A DNA stretch of 64,000 nt, taken from Pseudoteredinibacter isoporae_A. Lineage in GTDB: Bacteria > Pseudomonadota > Gammaproteobacteria > Pseudomonadales > Cellvibrionaceae. A program made the position numbers and the translations under genes. The stretch is from assembly GCF_040372805.1 (NCBI RefSeq), contig NZ_BAABWJ010000001.1, positions 1,178,001 through 1,242,000 of the forward strand, read 5' to 3'. The notes under the pieces were generated by a model. That model was given only the letters and a program-made list of their open reading frames with translations, was not told where the DNA came from and ran no database searches. Positions 16,040-24,410 of this stretch are shown here, piece by piece (positions within the stretch are counted from its first letter, which is position 1; the number at the start of each line of letters is the position of its first letter).

Positions 16040-17269
16040 TTAGAACAAAACCCGGCAGCGCATTGTGCCGTCGATGCTCTTCAGTTGCTGCAAAGCAACG
16101 TCGCTGTACTCAGCATCAATATCAACCACAACGTAACCAACGGATTCATTGGTTTGCAGATACTGACCGAGGATGTTGATATTGTTCTCAGAAAAAACCG
16201 AGTTAATTGCTGACATCACACCCGGCACGTTCTGGTGAACGTGCAATAAGCGGTGAACATCGGAATGCGCAGGCAAGGCCACCTCTGGAAAATTAACCGC
16301 AGTGATTGTTGTACCGTTGTCAGAGTATTTAACCAGTTTTTCAGCCACTTCCAAACCAATATTTTCCTGGGCTTCCTGAGTCGAACCACCGATGTGAGGC
16401 GTTAGCAAAGCATTATCGATGCCTCGTAACGGACTCTGGAACTCATCATCATTTCCACGTGGTTCAACCGGGAACACATCAATGGCGGTTCCGCCCAGCT
16501 TGCCAGATTTCAAGCTGGCGGCCAGAGCTTCGATATCAACCACTGTTCCGCGAGAAGCGTTCAACAAAATGGCCTTGTCTTTCATTTGAGCTAATTCTTC
16601 AGCGCCCATCATCATCTTGGTCGATGCCGTTTCAGGCACGTGCAAGCTGACAATATCGGAACGGTTCAACAGTTCATTCAAATTGCGAACCTGACTGGCG
16701 TTACCCAGTGGCAACTTGGTCACAACATCAAAAAAGATCACCTTCATACCCAGTGACTCAGCAAGAACGCTGACCTGAGTACCGATGGAGCCGTAACCAA
16801 TAATTCCCAGCGTTTTGCCGCGAATTTCATAAGAGTCAGCCGCGGACTTCATCCAGCCACCACGATGGCAGACAGCGTTCTTCTCGGGGATGCCGCGCAA
16901 CAGCAGAATCGCCTCAGCGATCACCAGCTCGGCAACCGAGCGTGTATTGGAATAGGGGGCGTTGAAGACAACGATGCCCAGCTCTTCTGCAGCTTTGAGA
17001 TCAACCTGATTGGTGCCGATACAAAAACAACCGACGGCAATCAACTTGGGCGCAGCGGCCAGAACCTTGGCGGTTAACTGGGTGCGCGAGCGAATGCCTA
17101 CAAAGTGGGCATCGGCCAACTTCTCGATCAGCTCGTCTTCAGGCAGAGAGGTTTTCAGATATTCGATGTTGGTGTAGCCGGCCGCCGTCAAAGTGTCGAT
17201 GGCGGATTGATGAACACCTTCAAGGAGCAGGAACTTAATCTTGCTTTTTTCCAGGGAAATACTGGCCAT
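16040..17269 (-). CDS. serA: D-3-phosphoglycerate dehydrogenase
   Basis: A 409-residue NAD-dependent dehydrogenase, first step of serine biosynthesis. Substrate-binding lid domains (about 1-110 and 305-330) flank a Rossmann domain with GKTLGIIGYGSIGTQVS; the catalytic Arg is in LLNASRGTVVD, Glu in VFPVEPRG, His in LTPHIGGSTQEAQ. A C-terminal ACT domain (NVPGVMSAINSVFSENNINI) gives serine feedback inhibition, as in the E. coli-type short SerA. It is divergent from the FAH-family hydrolase gene. Confidence 0.97.
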   Translation of the reverse strand: MASISLEKSKIKFLLLEGVHQSAIDTLTAAGYTNIEYLKTSLPEDELIEKLADAHFVGIRSRTQLTAKVLAAAPKLIAVGCFCIGTNQVDLKAAEELGIVVFNAPYSNTRSVAELVIAEAILLLRGIPEKNAVCHRGGWMKSAADSYEIRGKTLGIIGYGSIGTQVSVLAESLGMKVIFFDVVTKLPLGNASQVRNLNELLNRSDIVSLHVPETASTKMMMGAEELAQMKDKAILLNASRGTVVDIEALAASLKSGKLGGTAIDVFPVEPRGNDDEFQSPLRGIDNALLTPHIGGSTQEAQENIGLEVAEKLVKYSDNGTTITAVNFPEVALPAHSDVHRLLHVHQNVPGVMSAINSVFSENNINILGQYLQTNESVGYVVVDIDAEYSDVALQQLKSIDGTMRCRVLF

Positions 17270-17394
17270 GTGAAACTCGTTACTTGCTATGGGTCGTTAT
17301 CTGGGCTCTTACCACTCACGTGGAGGCCCTGTTTTAAGGCGCGCTATGATAGCATATGCAGCCCGTGGTGCTATTGATTTGGAGTTCTAAGCTT

Positions 17395-18087
17395 ATGGCT
17401 GCTGAGATTATGCTGGATGGCCAGCCTTTTGCCCCCTGTGTTGAAAAGGGCGTTGGTAAGGTGGTGTGCGTTGGTCGCAATTACGCGGCTCACGCGGCGG
17501 AGTTGAACAATCCAGTCCCTGATGAGCCTATTTTGTTCATGAAGCCCCCAACGGCTATCAGCCGCATCAGCCCGCATTTCAGCATTCCTGGCAATCGCGG
17601 GGAGTGTCATATCGAGACTGAGATCGCCATCCTGATTGGCGCTGAGATTGCACGTGCGACGGACTTTCAGGCAAATATCGCCATTGCCGGCATCGGTATC
17701 GGCTTGGATCTCACTCTGCGAGACGTTCAAAGTGCGCTCAAAGAAAAAGGTTTGCCCTGGGAGAAATCCAAAGCCTTCGATGGCAGCTGTCCGGTATCCG
17801 GCTTCATCAGCCCGGCAGAAGACGAAGACTGGGCGGCTCTGGAACTCACCATGAAGCGCAATCATTTGGTGCAACAGGAAGGCCGGAGCGCGGATATGTT
17901 GAACGGCATATTGCCCTTAATTGGCCATATTACCCATCATTTCACCCTGATGCCTGGTGATATCGTGTTGACTGGAACGCCGGCTGGGGTTGGGCCTATT
18001 GAGCCTGGAGATTTTCTTGAGTTCGACCTGAAAACCAAAGAGCAGACTATTCAACTTTCTTCAGAAGTGGTCGCAAGAACCTTCTGA
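17395..18087 (+). CDS. Fumarylacetoacetate hydrolase family protein (YcgM-like)
   Basis: ATG 17395 is preceded by GGAG; 230 residues of the single-domain FAH fold. Metal-binding carboxylates are in FHIETEIAILIG-type block (here CHIETEIAILIG) and GIGIGLDLTLRD; KVVCVGRNYAAHAAELNN and TGTPAGVGPIEPGD are family signatures. Relatives include acylpyruvase/oxaloacetate tautomerase-decarboxylase FAHD1/YcgM. A role in clearing oxaloacetate or acylpyruvates is inferred from family membership only. Stop-to-stop with fau, 6 bases apart. Confidence 0.9.
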   Translation: MAAEIMLDGQPFAPCVEKGVGKVVCVGRNYAAHAAELNNPVPDEPILFMKPPTAISRISPHFSIPGNRGECHIETEIAILIGAEIARATDFQANIAIAGIGIGLDLTLRDVQSALKEKGLPWEKSKAFDGSCPVSGFISPAEDEDWAALELTMKRNHLVQQEGRSADMLNGILPLIGHITHHFTLMPGDIVLTGTPAGVGPIEPGDFLEFDLKTKEQTIQLSSEVVARTF

Positions 18088-18093
18088 GCCGTT

Positions 18094-18687
18094 TCAGCTC
18101 ACCGAAATATAACCCTGATCGGTAAGAATGCCGCTCAGGGGGATGTCCCAGCTCTCCACAGGTAACTCATCCAGCTCTTGTAAGCTATGGGCGATACCGA
18201 TCAGCTCAGGTCGAGAGTTGGTTTGCTCAGCCTTAAAGGCAAAGCAGCGATCATAAAAGCCGCCGCCCATACCCAGTCGCCCGCCGTTTCGGCAAAAGCC
18301 CACCAAGGGCAGCAGCACCAGATCGAGATCAGTGGCTGAAATAACAGAGGCCTCGTCACCGGGTTCCGGTATGCCAAAGCGGTTATTCACCAGCTCTGTC
18401 CCTTGCTGGTACGCCCGGAATTCCATAGTGCTTGCATCGATGACCCTTGGCAGGTAGCAGCGCTTATTGGCGTTCAGAATCCGCTCAATACTGGCTTGCA
18501 AGCCCAGCTCGCCATCACTGGCAATGTACGCGGCAATAGTGTGACTGTCTTGGAATTGAGCCAGTTTGGCTAGCTGTTGCGCCACCTTCTGAGCCGCAGA
18601 GTCTTGCTGCTGTAAGCTGAGTGCTCGGCGTTGTTGGCGCAGGCGTTTGCGCAATGCCTGTCGAGTCGAAGCGGTATCCTGACACAT
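18094..18687 (-). CDS. fau: 5-formyltetrahydrofolate cyclo-ligase
   Basis: A 197-residue ATP-dependent enzyme (YgfA/MTHFS) that recycles 5-formyl-THF to 5,10-methenyl-THF. The N-terminus has the basic KRLRQQRRAL helix, and the C-terminal active-site signature is LVGFCRNGGRLGMGGGFYDR. It lies directly downstream of the 6S RNA gene on the same strand, the conserved ssrS-ygfA arrangement; in E. coli the two are co-transcribed. Confidence 0.95.
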   Translation of the reverse strand: MCQDTASTRQALRKRLRQQRRALSLQQQDSAAQKVAQQLAKLAQFQDSHTIAAYIASDGELGLQASIERILNANKRCYLPRVIDASTMEFRAYQQGTELVNNRFGIPEPGDEASVISATDLDLVLLPLVGFCRNGGRLGMGGGFYDRCFAFKAEQTNSRPELIGIAHSLQELDELPVESWDIPLSGILTDQGYISVS

Positions 18688-18730
18688 GGAAAAGGCTTGT
18701 AGTTGAGGACTTTTGAGGGAAATTTGGATT

Positions 18731-18905
18731 CAGGCCCCAGGGCGCCGCGGCTGACTTGGCCTTGAACCCGACGGTTCAAGGGGGGAAATTCTGCGCTGTA
18801 TTAGGCTTTCCAACGTGTGGACATGCACACCAACAGCGGCGAGAAAAACCCGATTTCTTCATTATCGGCTCGAGGACTCGTCAACGGGCGAACACCTCAG
18901 GGTTA
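18731..18905 (-). ncRNA. ssrS: 6S RNA
   Basis: Read on the minus strand, the segment shows the gammaproteobacterial 6S layout: 5' arm CCCTGAGGTGTTCGCCCG, then GAGTCCTCGAGCCGATAA, a central bubble region, CTTGAACC-GTC-GGTTCAAGG near the 3' side (E. coli has a like hairpin), and a 3' arm GCCGCGGCGCCCTGGGG that pairs with the 5' arm. A -10 box TATACT lies at about 18909-18914, consistent with a start near 18905. 6S RNA mimics an open promoter and sequesters sigma-70 RNA polymerase in stationary phase. Position between zapA and fau is the conserved one. Ends are approximate. Confidence 0.9.
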
Positions 18906-19065
18906 AGCGAAGTATAGCCCAAGGAGAATGTTCGACACAGGGGTTTTTAGGTTGGGGATTTAAATAAAACGCTTGTATGGGGCTATTTTAAACAAACTGT
19001 AGAAGAGCTGGGCGAGGCGGGGAATTATTGCCCAGCCTATGGCCGGCGAGCACCGGCCGCAGATA

Positions 19066-19362
19066 TTATTTCAGGGCTTGATCCAGCTTTTCGGCCAGAC
19101 GGTTGAGCAGTTCCTCGTCTAAACCGGCGTCGGCAGCGGCTTGTCGTCTCTGCAAACTGAGCAGTTCATGGCTCAGGTTCAGAGCAACCATCACCGCGAT
19201 ACGCTCCAGACCAATAACATTTCCATTGGTTCGGACATCGCGCATTCTCGCGTCGAGATTGCGCGCGGCCTGCATCAGGGCGTCACGCTCTTCAGGCGTA
19301 CAGGCGACCTGATACTCTTTGTCGAGTATTTTGACAAACTCTGTTGGGGTTGTGTTGCTCAC
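19066..19362 (-). CDS. zapA: Cell division protein ZapA
   Basis: GTG 19362 is chosen because AAGGAG sits 8 bases upstream and the ZapA domain starts here (98 residues); an in-frame ATG at 19386 or 19407 would add residues with no family match. N-terminal domain blocks are VKILDKEYQVACTPEERDAL and NLDARMRDVR, followed by the long C-terminal coiled coil (residues about 55-98). ZapA cross-links FtsZ filaments at the Z ring. It lies just upstream of 6S RNA and downstream of a ZapB-like coiled-coil gene. Confidence 0.94.
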   Translation of the reverse strand: MSNTTPTEFVKILDKEYQVACTPEERDALMQAARNLDARMRDVRTNGNVIGLERIAVMVALNLSHELLSLQRRQAAADAGLDEELLNRLAEKLDQALK

Positions 19363-19470
19363 TGTCCGCTCTCCTTGGGCCGACATCGGTTGGGCACTCA
19401 TGACCAATATCTTTACCTGTCTCTTCTGTTGCTGCTTACTGTTATGTTACTTAGTCAATCAGGCGGATGC

Positions 19471-19677
19471 TTAAGTTGCACCGGCTTCCAATTCTTTCAG
19501 GCGACCAATCATGGCTTCGACCCGGCTGCGAGCCAGCTCGTTCTTTTCAATCAGGCGCGTTTTATCGCTATGCCACTGCTGGCGTTCCTGCTTGAGGACC
19601 TCATTTTCCTGCTGTAACAGCTGACAGCGCTGGATGAGCAAGTCCAGTTTCTCTTCCAATTGTTTTAGGTCTGCCAT
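19471..19677 (-). CDS. TIGR02449 family ZapB-like coiled-coil protein
   Basis: A 68-residue protein that is one continuous heptad-repeat coiled coil (LKQLEEKLDLLIQRCQLLQQ onward) rich in Gln, Glu and Lys. It matches the short TIGR02449 family found upstream of zapA in Pseudomonas and relatives; ZapB of E. coli has the same build and works with ZapA at the Z ring. A ZapB-like function is inferred from the neighbourhood and structure. It is divergent from ygfB. Confidence 0.87.
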   Translation of the reverse strand: MADLKQLEEKLDLLIQRCQLLQQENEVLKQERQQWHSDKTRLIEKNELARSRVEAMIGRLKELEAGAT

Positions 19678-19897
19678 AGCGATACTAAGCCTAGTTGATC
19701 ATGCCTACTATATTGCGCCAGCGTAAATGGGTCAATGTGTTAAAGCAGTTTGTTAACAGTTTAGCCTATCCCTATAAACTAACGTGCTTTTTTGCTCATT
19801 CTTGTGAAGGGATCGGTCCCTCAAAGCCTGATAAAGCAAATCAATCGGACAAGCGTGCTAAAATGGCGCGGTTTTCCCGTCGGCATTTAGAGAGATT

Positions 19898-20479
19898 ATG
19901 TCCCAGTTATTGAGTTTTGATGAATATTGCGATTTTTTAGCCCCTGTTGGTGCCCTCAACAGTCCGGCTGAGTTACACGGTATGCTTTGTGGCCAGCTGA
20001 GCGGTGGAGCTCGTCCGGGGTTGGTTAAATGGCAGCAGATGAGCCTGGAATTCCTTGATTTGATCGACCTCGATGACTCGCTGATTAGTGCAGAATTGCG
20101 TCAGGCTATTGCTGAAATGTATAGCAATACGTTATTGGCGTTGGAAGACGAAGCCATGGGTTTCAGTCTGGTCCTGCCGGATGAAGATACCGAAATAAGT
20201 CAGCGTTTGCAGGCTCTGTCGCAGTGGTGCCATGGTTTTCTGACCGGGTTCGGCAGCTCGGGGTTATCCGGGGAGCAGGGTTTTAGTCCTGAATCTGCAG
20301 AGGCACTGCGGGATTTTGCTGCCATTGTTCAAATTGGCACAGATGAGGATGACAGCGAGCAATCGGAATCCGACCTGTTTGAAGTTTGTGAGTACGTTCG
20401 CCTGGCGGCGATTAATCTGTTTTTGGAATTCTCCCCGCCCAGCCGTGATACGAAAAAACAACCTGGCACCGTGCACTAG
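19898..20479 (+). CDS. ygfB: UPF0149 family protein (YgfB)
   Basis: A 193-residue acidic, helical protein of the YgfB/YecA family (SPAELHGMLCGQLSGGAR, CHGFLTGFG, VCEYVRLAAINLFLEF). It opens the conserved ygfB-pepP-ubiH-ubiI operon. In Pseudomonas aeruginosa YgfB has been linked to repression of peptidoglycan-recycling amidase AmpDh3 and beta-lactam resistance; whether that holds here is unknown. It is divergent from the zapA group. Confidence 0.93.
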   Translation: MSQLLSFDEYCDFLAPVGALNSPAELHGMLCGQLSGGARPGLVKWQQMSLEFLDLIDLDDSLISAELRQAIAEMYSNTLLALEDEAMGFSLVLPDEDTEISQRLQALSQWCHGFLTGFGSSGLSGEQGFSPESAEALRDFAAIVQIGTDEDDSEQSESDLFEVCEYVRLAAINLFLEFSPPSRDTKKQPGTVH

Positions 20480-20502
20480 TTGTTTAAACACTAAGGGAAG
20501 TT

Positions 20503-21825
20503 ATGGCTATTGGCCCAGAGGAATATGCCCGCCGTCGACAACGATTGATGGAGTTGATGGAAGCGGACAGCATCGCGATTATTGCAGCAGCCAGTGAACA
20601 ACTGCGCTCCAACGATACCTATTTCCCGTTTCGCCAGAACAGCGACTTTTATTATCTGAGCGGTTTCAATGAGCCCGATGCGGTGTTGGCGTTGATCCCG
20701 GGTCGTGAACAGGGCGAATTTGTGATGTTTTGCCGTGACAAGCATCCAGAAAAAGAAATCTGGGATGGCTTTCGGTATGGCCCGGAAGGGGTCTGTAAAC
20801 ATTTCGCTGCCGATGACGCCTTCCCGATTGATGATATCGATGACATCCTGCCGGGCTTGATTGAAGGGCGAACCCGAATTTATTACGCAATGGGTCGCGA
20901 TACGTACTTTGATCGCCATGTTATGGAATGGGTAAACGCGATTCGTTGTAATGAACGCGCCGGGTCGACCCCTCCGGGTGAATTTCAGGAGCTTGATCAC
21001 TTATTGCATGAACTGCGTTTATACAAAAGCGCGGCTGAAATCAAAGTCATGCAAAAAGCGGCCAGCATTTCCTCCCAGGCTCATCGTGAGGCCATGCAAG
21101 CATGTCGTCCGGACATGTTTGAGTATCAACTTGAGGCCGTTTTACATCATCGGTTTGCGCAATCGGGCGCCCGTTTTCCCGCTTACAACAGTATTGTTGG
21201 CAGTGGCGACAACGCCTGTGTTTTGCACTATGTGGAAAACCATAAAAAAATGAAAGCCGGAGAATTGGTACTAATAGATGCCGGTTGCGAGTATCAGAAC
21301 TACGCTGCGGATATCACGCGCACCTTTCCCGTCAACGGCTGCTTCAGTCCTGAGCAGCAAGCCATTTATGAGATTGTGTTGGCAGCCAACGAAGCGGCGA
21401 TCGCTGAAGCCAGGCCAGGCAATCATTGGGATAAACCCCATGAGGTTTCTGTAAAAATTATTACCCAGGGCTTACTGGATTTGGGGCTGCTCGAAGGCGA
21501 GCTGAATGAACTGATTGAAACGGCGGCGTATCGCCGTTTTTATATGCATCGCGTTGGACACTGGTTAGGCCTGGATGTGCACGATGTGGGTGACTATCGC
21601 GTAGCCGATCAGTGGCGTTTATTAGAGCCGGGAATGGTCATGACGATTGAACCTGGCATCTACGTGTCACCGTCAGATTCACAGGCGAATGAAAAGTGGC
21701 GAGGTATCGGTGTGCGTATTGAAGACGATGTGGCCATTAACAAACACCATTGCACCGTGTTGAGTGCCGACGCACCAAAATCTGTAATGGATATTGAAGC
21801 CCTAATGGCTGGGCATATGCTGTAA
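20503..21825 (+). CDS. pepP: Xaa-Pro aminopeptidase P
   Basis: A 440-residue M24-family metallopeptidase that removes N-terminal residues preceding proline. N-terminal creatinase-like domain about 1-170. Dinuclear metal ligands are seen as Asp in LIDAGCEYQNYAADITRTFP (two), His in HRVGHWLGLDVHDVG, Glu in MTIEPGIYV and Glu in GVRIEDDV. It is 23 bases after ygfB and 19 before ubiH, the standard operon. Confidence 0.97.
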   Translation: MAIGPEEYARRRQRLMELMEADSIAIIAAASEQLRSNDTYFPFRQNSDFYYLSGFNEPDAVLALIPGREQGEFVMFCRDKHPEKEIWDGFRYGPEGVCKHFAADDAFPIDDIDDILPGLIEGRTRIYYAMGRDTYFDRHVMEWVNAIRCNERAGSTPPGEFQELDHLLHELRLYKSAAEIKVMQKAASISSQAHREAMQACRPDMFEYQLEAVLHHRFAQSGARFPAYNSIVGSGDNACVLHYVENHKKMKAGELVLIDAGCEYQNYAADITRTFPVNGCFSPEQQAIYEIVLAANEAAIAEARPGNHWDKPHEVSVKIITQGLLDLGLLEGELNELIETAAYRRFYMHRVGHWLGLDVHDVGDYRVADQWRLLEPGMVMTIEPGIYVSPSDSQANEKWRGIGVRIEDDVAINKHHCTVLSADAPKSVMDIEALMAGHML

Positions 21826-21844
21826 CGCGATGAATGAGTGCTCA

Positions 21845-23122
21845 ATGAGTAAAGAGAATTCAAGTCATTCCCAATTCGACATCACCATTGTTGGTGGCGG
21901 CATGGTAGGGATCAGCCAGGCTTTGTTATTGGCAGCTCAAAACCCTGACTGGCGTATTGCCCTGGTGGAGCGTTTTGCCTTTCCACAAGATCATGAAGAA
22001 ACACTTTATCAACCGAGTTTTGATGCGCGAGCGACAGCCTTGTCTTTAGGCAGCGTGCAAATTTTTCAAGCATTGGGTTTGTGGAAAAAACTGGCGGAAC
22101 ATCATACGCCGATCAAAACGGTGCATGTCTCTGATCGTGGCCATATTGCGGGCACGCAAATCTGCCATAAAAAACAGAAGGTAGATCTTCTGGGGGCGGT
22201 TGTTGAGAATGCCTGGCTCGGCAGAGTGTTATTGCAATCTCTTCGGGAAACCACGCAAATTCAGTTGTTCGATGGGTGCGAACTTGAGCGTGTTTGTATG
22301 GCGGCCAACTCGGCCCAGCTTCACCTGAGCAGACATGATGAGGCATTGCTCATCCATACACACTTGCTCTGCCTCGCCGACGGTGGAGATTCCCCATTGG
22401 CGGGTCAGCTGGGTTTGCATCGAGCAACACAGGACTACGGCCAATCAGCACTGATTGCCACGGTTGAAACCGCCAAGGCACACATGGGCGTCGCTTACGA
22501 ACGTTTTACCGAGCAGGGCCCAATGGCTCTGTTGCCATTAGGTGAAAGTGATCAAGCCCGTCGCTGTGCGCTGGTGTGGACCTTACCCAGTGAGCAGCTT
22601 GAGGCAACGCTGGCATTGAGCGATGGAGAATTGCTGACCTTATTGCAGACGCGATTTGGGTATCGCCTCGGACGTTTCTGCAGAATTGGAAAGCGACAGA
22701 GTTATTCTTTGCAATTGCAGATGATCAGTGAGCAGGTGCGCAGTTCGCTTGTCGTCTTGGGGAATGCGGCTCACTATCTTCACCCTGTAGCGGGTCAAGG
22801 GTTCAATCTGGCTCTGCGCGATTGTGTGGCCCTGACGGACACTTTGCAGGACGCAAGTAAACGCGATCAATCTCTGGGTGATCTGTCTGTTCTTCAGTCT
22901 TATCTATCAAAGCAGCAAAATGATCAGGATCTTACGGTGAGCTTCAGTGATCAGATTGTCAAAGTGTTCAGCAGTCAAAAACTGCCCAAGCAGTTGTTTC
23001 GCAGTGCCGGTTTTCTTGCTTTGGCATTGTTCCCGGAAGCAAAGCAATTTCTGGCGAAGCAAACCATGGGGGTGGCTGGACGTTTGTCACGGATTGGTGC
23101 GGATGAAAATAAGGCAGGGTAA
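21845..23122 (+). CDS. ubiH: 2-polyprenyl-6-methoxyphenol hydroxylase UbiH
   Basis: A 425-residue FAD monooxygenase of ubiquinone biosynthesis (C1 hydroxylation). Motifs: N-terminal dinucleotide fold FDITIVGGGMVGISQA, central DG-type motif CLADGGDSPLAGQL, and C-terminal GD-like motif LVVLGNAAHYLHPVAGQGFN. Two starts are possible, ATG 21830 and ATG 21845; the second has a weak GAG at proper spacing and gives the usual short N-terminus. The VGGGMVGISQ segment and GN for GD in the third motif are mild variations of the family. Followed 3 bases later by ubiI. Confidence 0.9.
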   Translation: MSKENSSHSQFDITIVGGGMVGISQALLLAAQNPDWRIALVERFAFPQDHEETLYQPSFDARATALSLGSVQIFQALGLWKKLAEHHTPIKTVHVSDRGHIAGTQICHKKQKVDLLGAVVENAWLGRVLLQSLRETTQIQLFDGCELERVCMAANSAQLHLSRHDEALLIHTHLLCLADGGDSPLAGQLGLHRATQDYGQSALIATVETAKAHMGVAYERFTEQGPMALLPLGESDQARRCALVWTLPSEQLEATLALSDGELLTLLQTRFGYRLGRFCRIGKRQSYSLQLQMISEQVRSSLVVLGNAAHYLHPVAGQGFNLALRDCVALTDTLQDASKRDQSLGDLSVLQSYLSKQQNDQDLTVSFSDQIVKVFSSQKLPKQLFRSAGFLALALFPEAKQFLAKQTMGVAGRLSRIGADENKAG

Positions 23123-23125
23123 GCG

Positions 23126-24385
23126 GTGAGTCATTCTTCTCAACAAGCATTTGATATCGCCGTGGTGGGTGCCGGATTGGTGGGCAGTACCGCCGCGATT
23201 GCGTTGGCCAAAGCCGCACCAGAATTAAATATTGTTTTATTGGATGCGGCAAAAGCCAGTATGACCTTGGCGGAACACCAAGCGGCCGCTTCCGTGGCTG
23301 ACTTCGATCCTCGTGTTGTTGCGTTGACGCGGGACTCTCAGTCGCTGCTCGAACACGTGGGGGCCTGGTCGTCGGTCGAGGCCAAGCGTCTGTGTCCTTA
23401 TACTGATATGCAGGTTTGGGATGCTGAAGGTACGGCGCGAATTACGTTTGATAGTCGTGATATTCAAGAACGCAATCTTGGCCATATCGTTGAAAATAAA
23501 TTGCTGGTATCGGCGTTGTCTGATTGTTTCAGTGGTGTGGGAAATGTAACGGTATTGCACGAATGCCGAGTCAGTGACATTCAATGTGTGAATGGATTGC
23601 AAGAACTCAGTCTGCAACATCAATCTGACAAAGCGCTTTCCAAATTGCGTGCGACACTTGTGCTGGCTTGTGACGGTGCTCAATCCCCCTTACGCGAAAT
23701 GATGCAGATCGAAACCCGCGAGTGGGATTACGGTCACGATGCCATTGTTACAACGGTGGAAACCAGCAAGCCGCACATGGGCGTCGCTCGCCAGCGTTTT
23801 ATTCGCACAGGCCCTTTGGCTTACTTACCGTTGTCGAGAGAAGCGGTGTCGGCGCCGGCTGATGAGCATTTTTGTTCCATTGTCTGGTCCTGCCTGCCCG
23901 AGCGCGCTGATGCATTAATGGCGCTGGACGATCGTGAATTTGCCAAGGCTTTAGGCGAGGCGCTGGAATGCGAGTTAGGTGAACTGAAGGCGGTTGCAAA
24001 GCGATTTCGAATTCCCCTGCGACAACGTCATGCCCGCCGGTATATCAAACCGGGCTTTGCCTTGGCAGGTGACGCTGCGCACACGATTCACCCTTTGGCA
24101 GGCCAAGGTGTGAATTTAGGCTTGAAAGACGTGGCTGCATTTGTAGAAGAAATTCAATACGCCGTGGAACGTGATGTGCCCATTAGCCACTATTCGGTGT
24201 TGCGGCGTTATCAGCGTCAGCGAATGGCGGATAATTTATCTATGATGGCGGCAATGGAAGGGTTCAAACGATTATTCGCCAGCAATGATATTTCGGTGCG
24301 ATGGCTGCGCAATGAAGGGATGCGCAGCCTGGATAAAGTGAGTGTGCTGAAAAATAAAATTGTTCGTCAGGCGATGGGGCTGTGA
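23126..24385 (+). CDS. ubiI: Ubiquinone C5-hydroxylase UbiI (VisC family)
   Basis: A 419-residue FAD monooxygenase starting at GTG 23126. It has FDIAVVGAGLVGSTAA, the middle motif LVLACDGAQSPLRE and the C-terminal FALAGDAAHTIHPLAGQGVN, all canonical. It shares family and segment YGHDAIVTTVETSKPHMGVA with UbiH, whose equivalent is YGQSALIATVETAKAHMGVA, so the two genes are ancient tandem paralogs. It closes the ygfB-pepP-ubiH-ubiI operon. Confidence 0.95.
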   Translation: MSHSSQQAFDIAVVGAGLVGSTAAIALAKAAPELNIVLLDAAKASMTLAEHQAAASVADFDPRVVALTRDSQSLLEHVGAWSSVEAKRLCPYTDMQVWDAEGTARITFDSRDIQERNLGHIVENKLLVSALSDCFSGVGNVTVLHECRVSDIQCVNGLQELSLQHQSDKALSKLRATLVLACDGAQSPLREMMQIETREWDYGHDAIVTTVETSKPHMGVARQRFIRTGPLAYLPLSREAVSAPADEHFCSIVWSCLPERADALMALDDREFAKALGEALECELGELKAVAKRFRIPLRQRHARRYIKPGFALAGDAAHTIHPLAGQGVNLGLKDVAAFVEEIQYAVERDVPISHYSVLRRYQRQRMADNLSMMAAMEGFKRLFASNDISVRWLRNEGMRSLDKVSVLKNKIVRQAMGL

Positions 24386-24410
24386 GATTCGCCTGACGAA
24401 TAGGGTTGGC

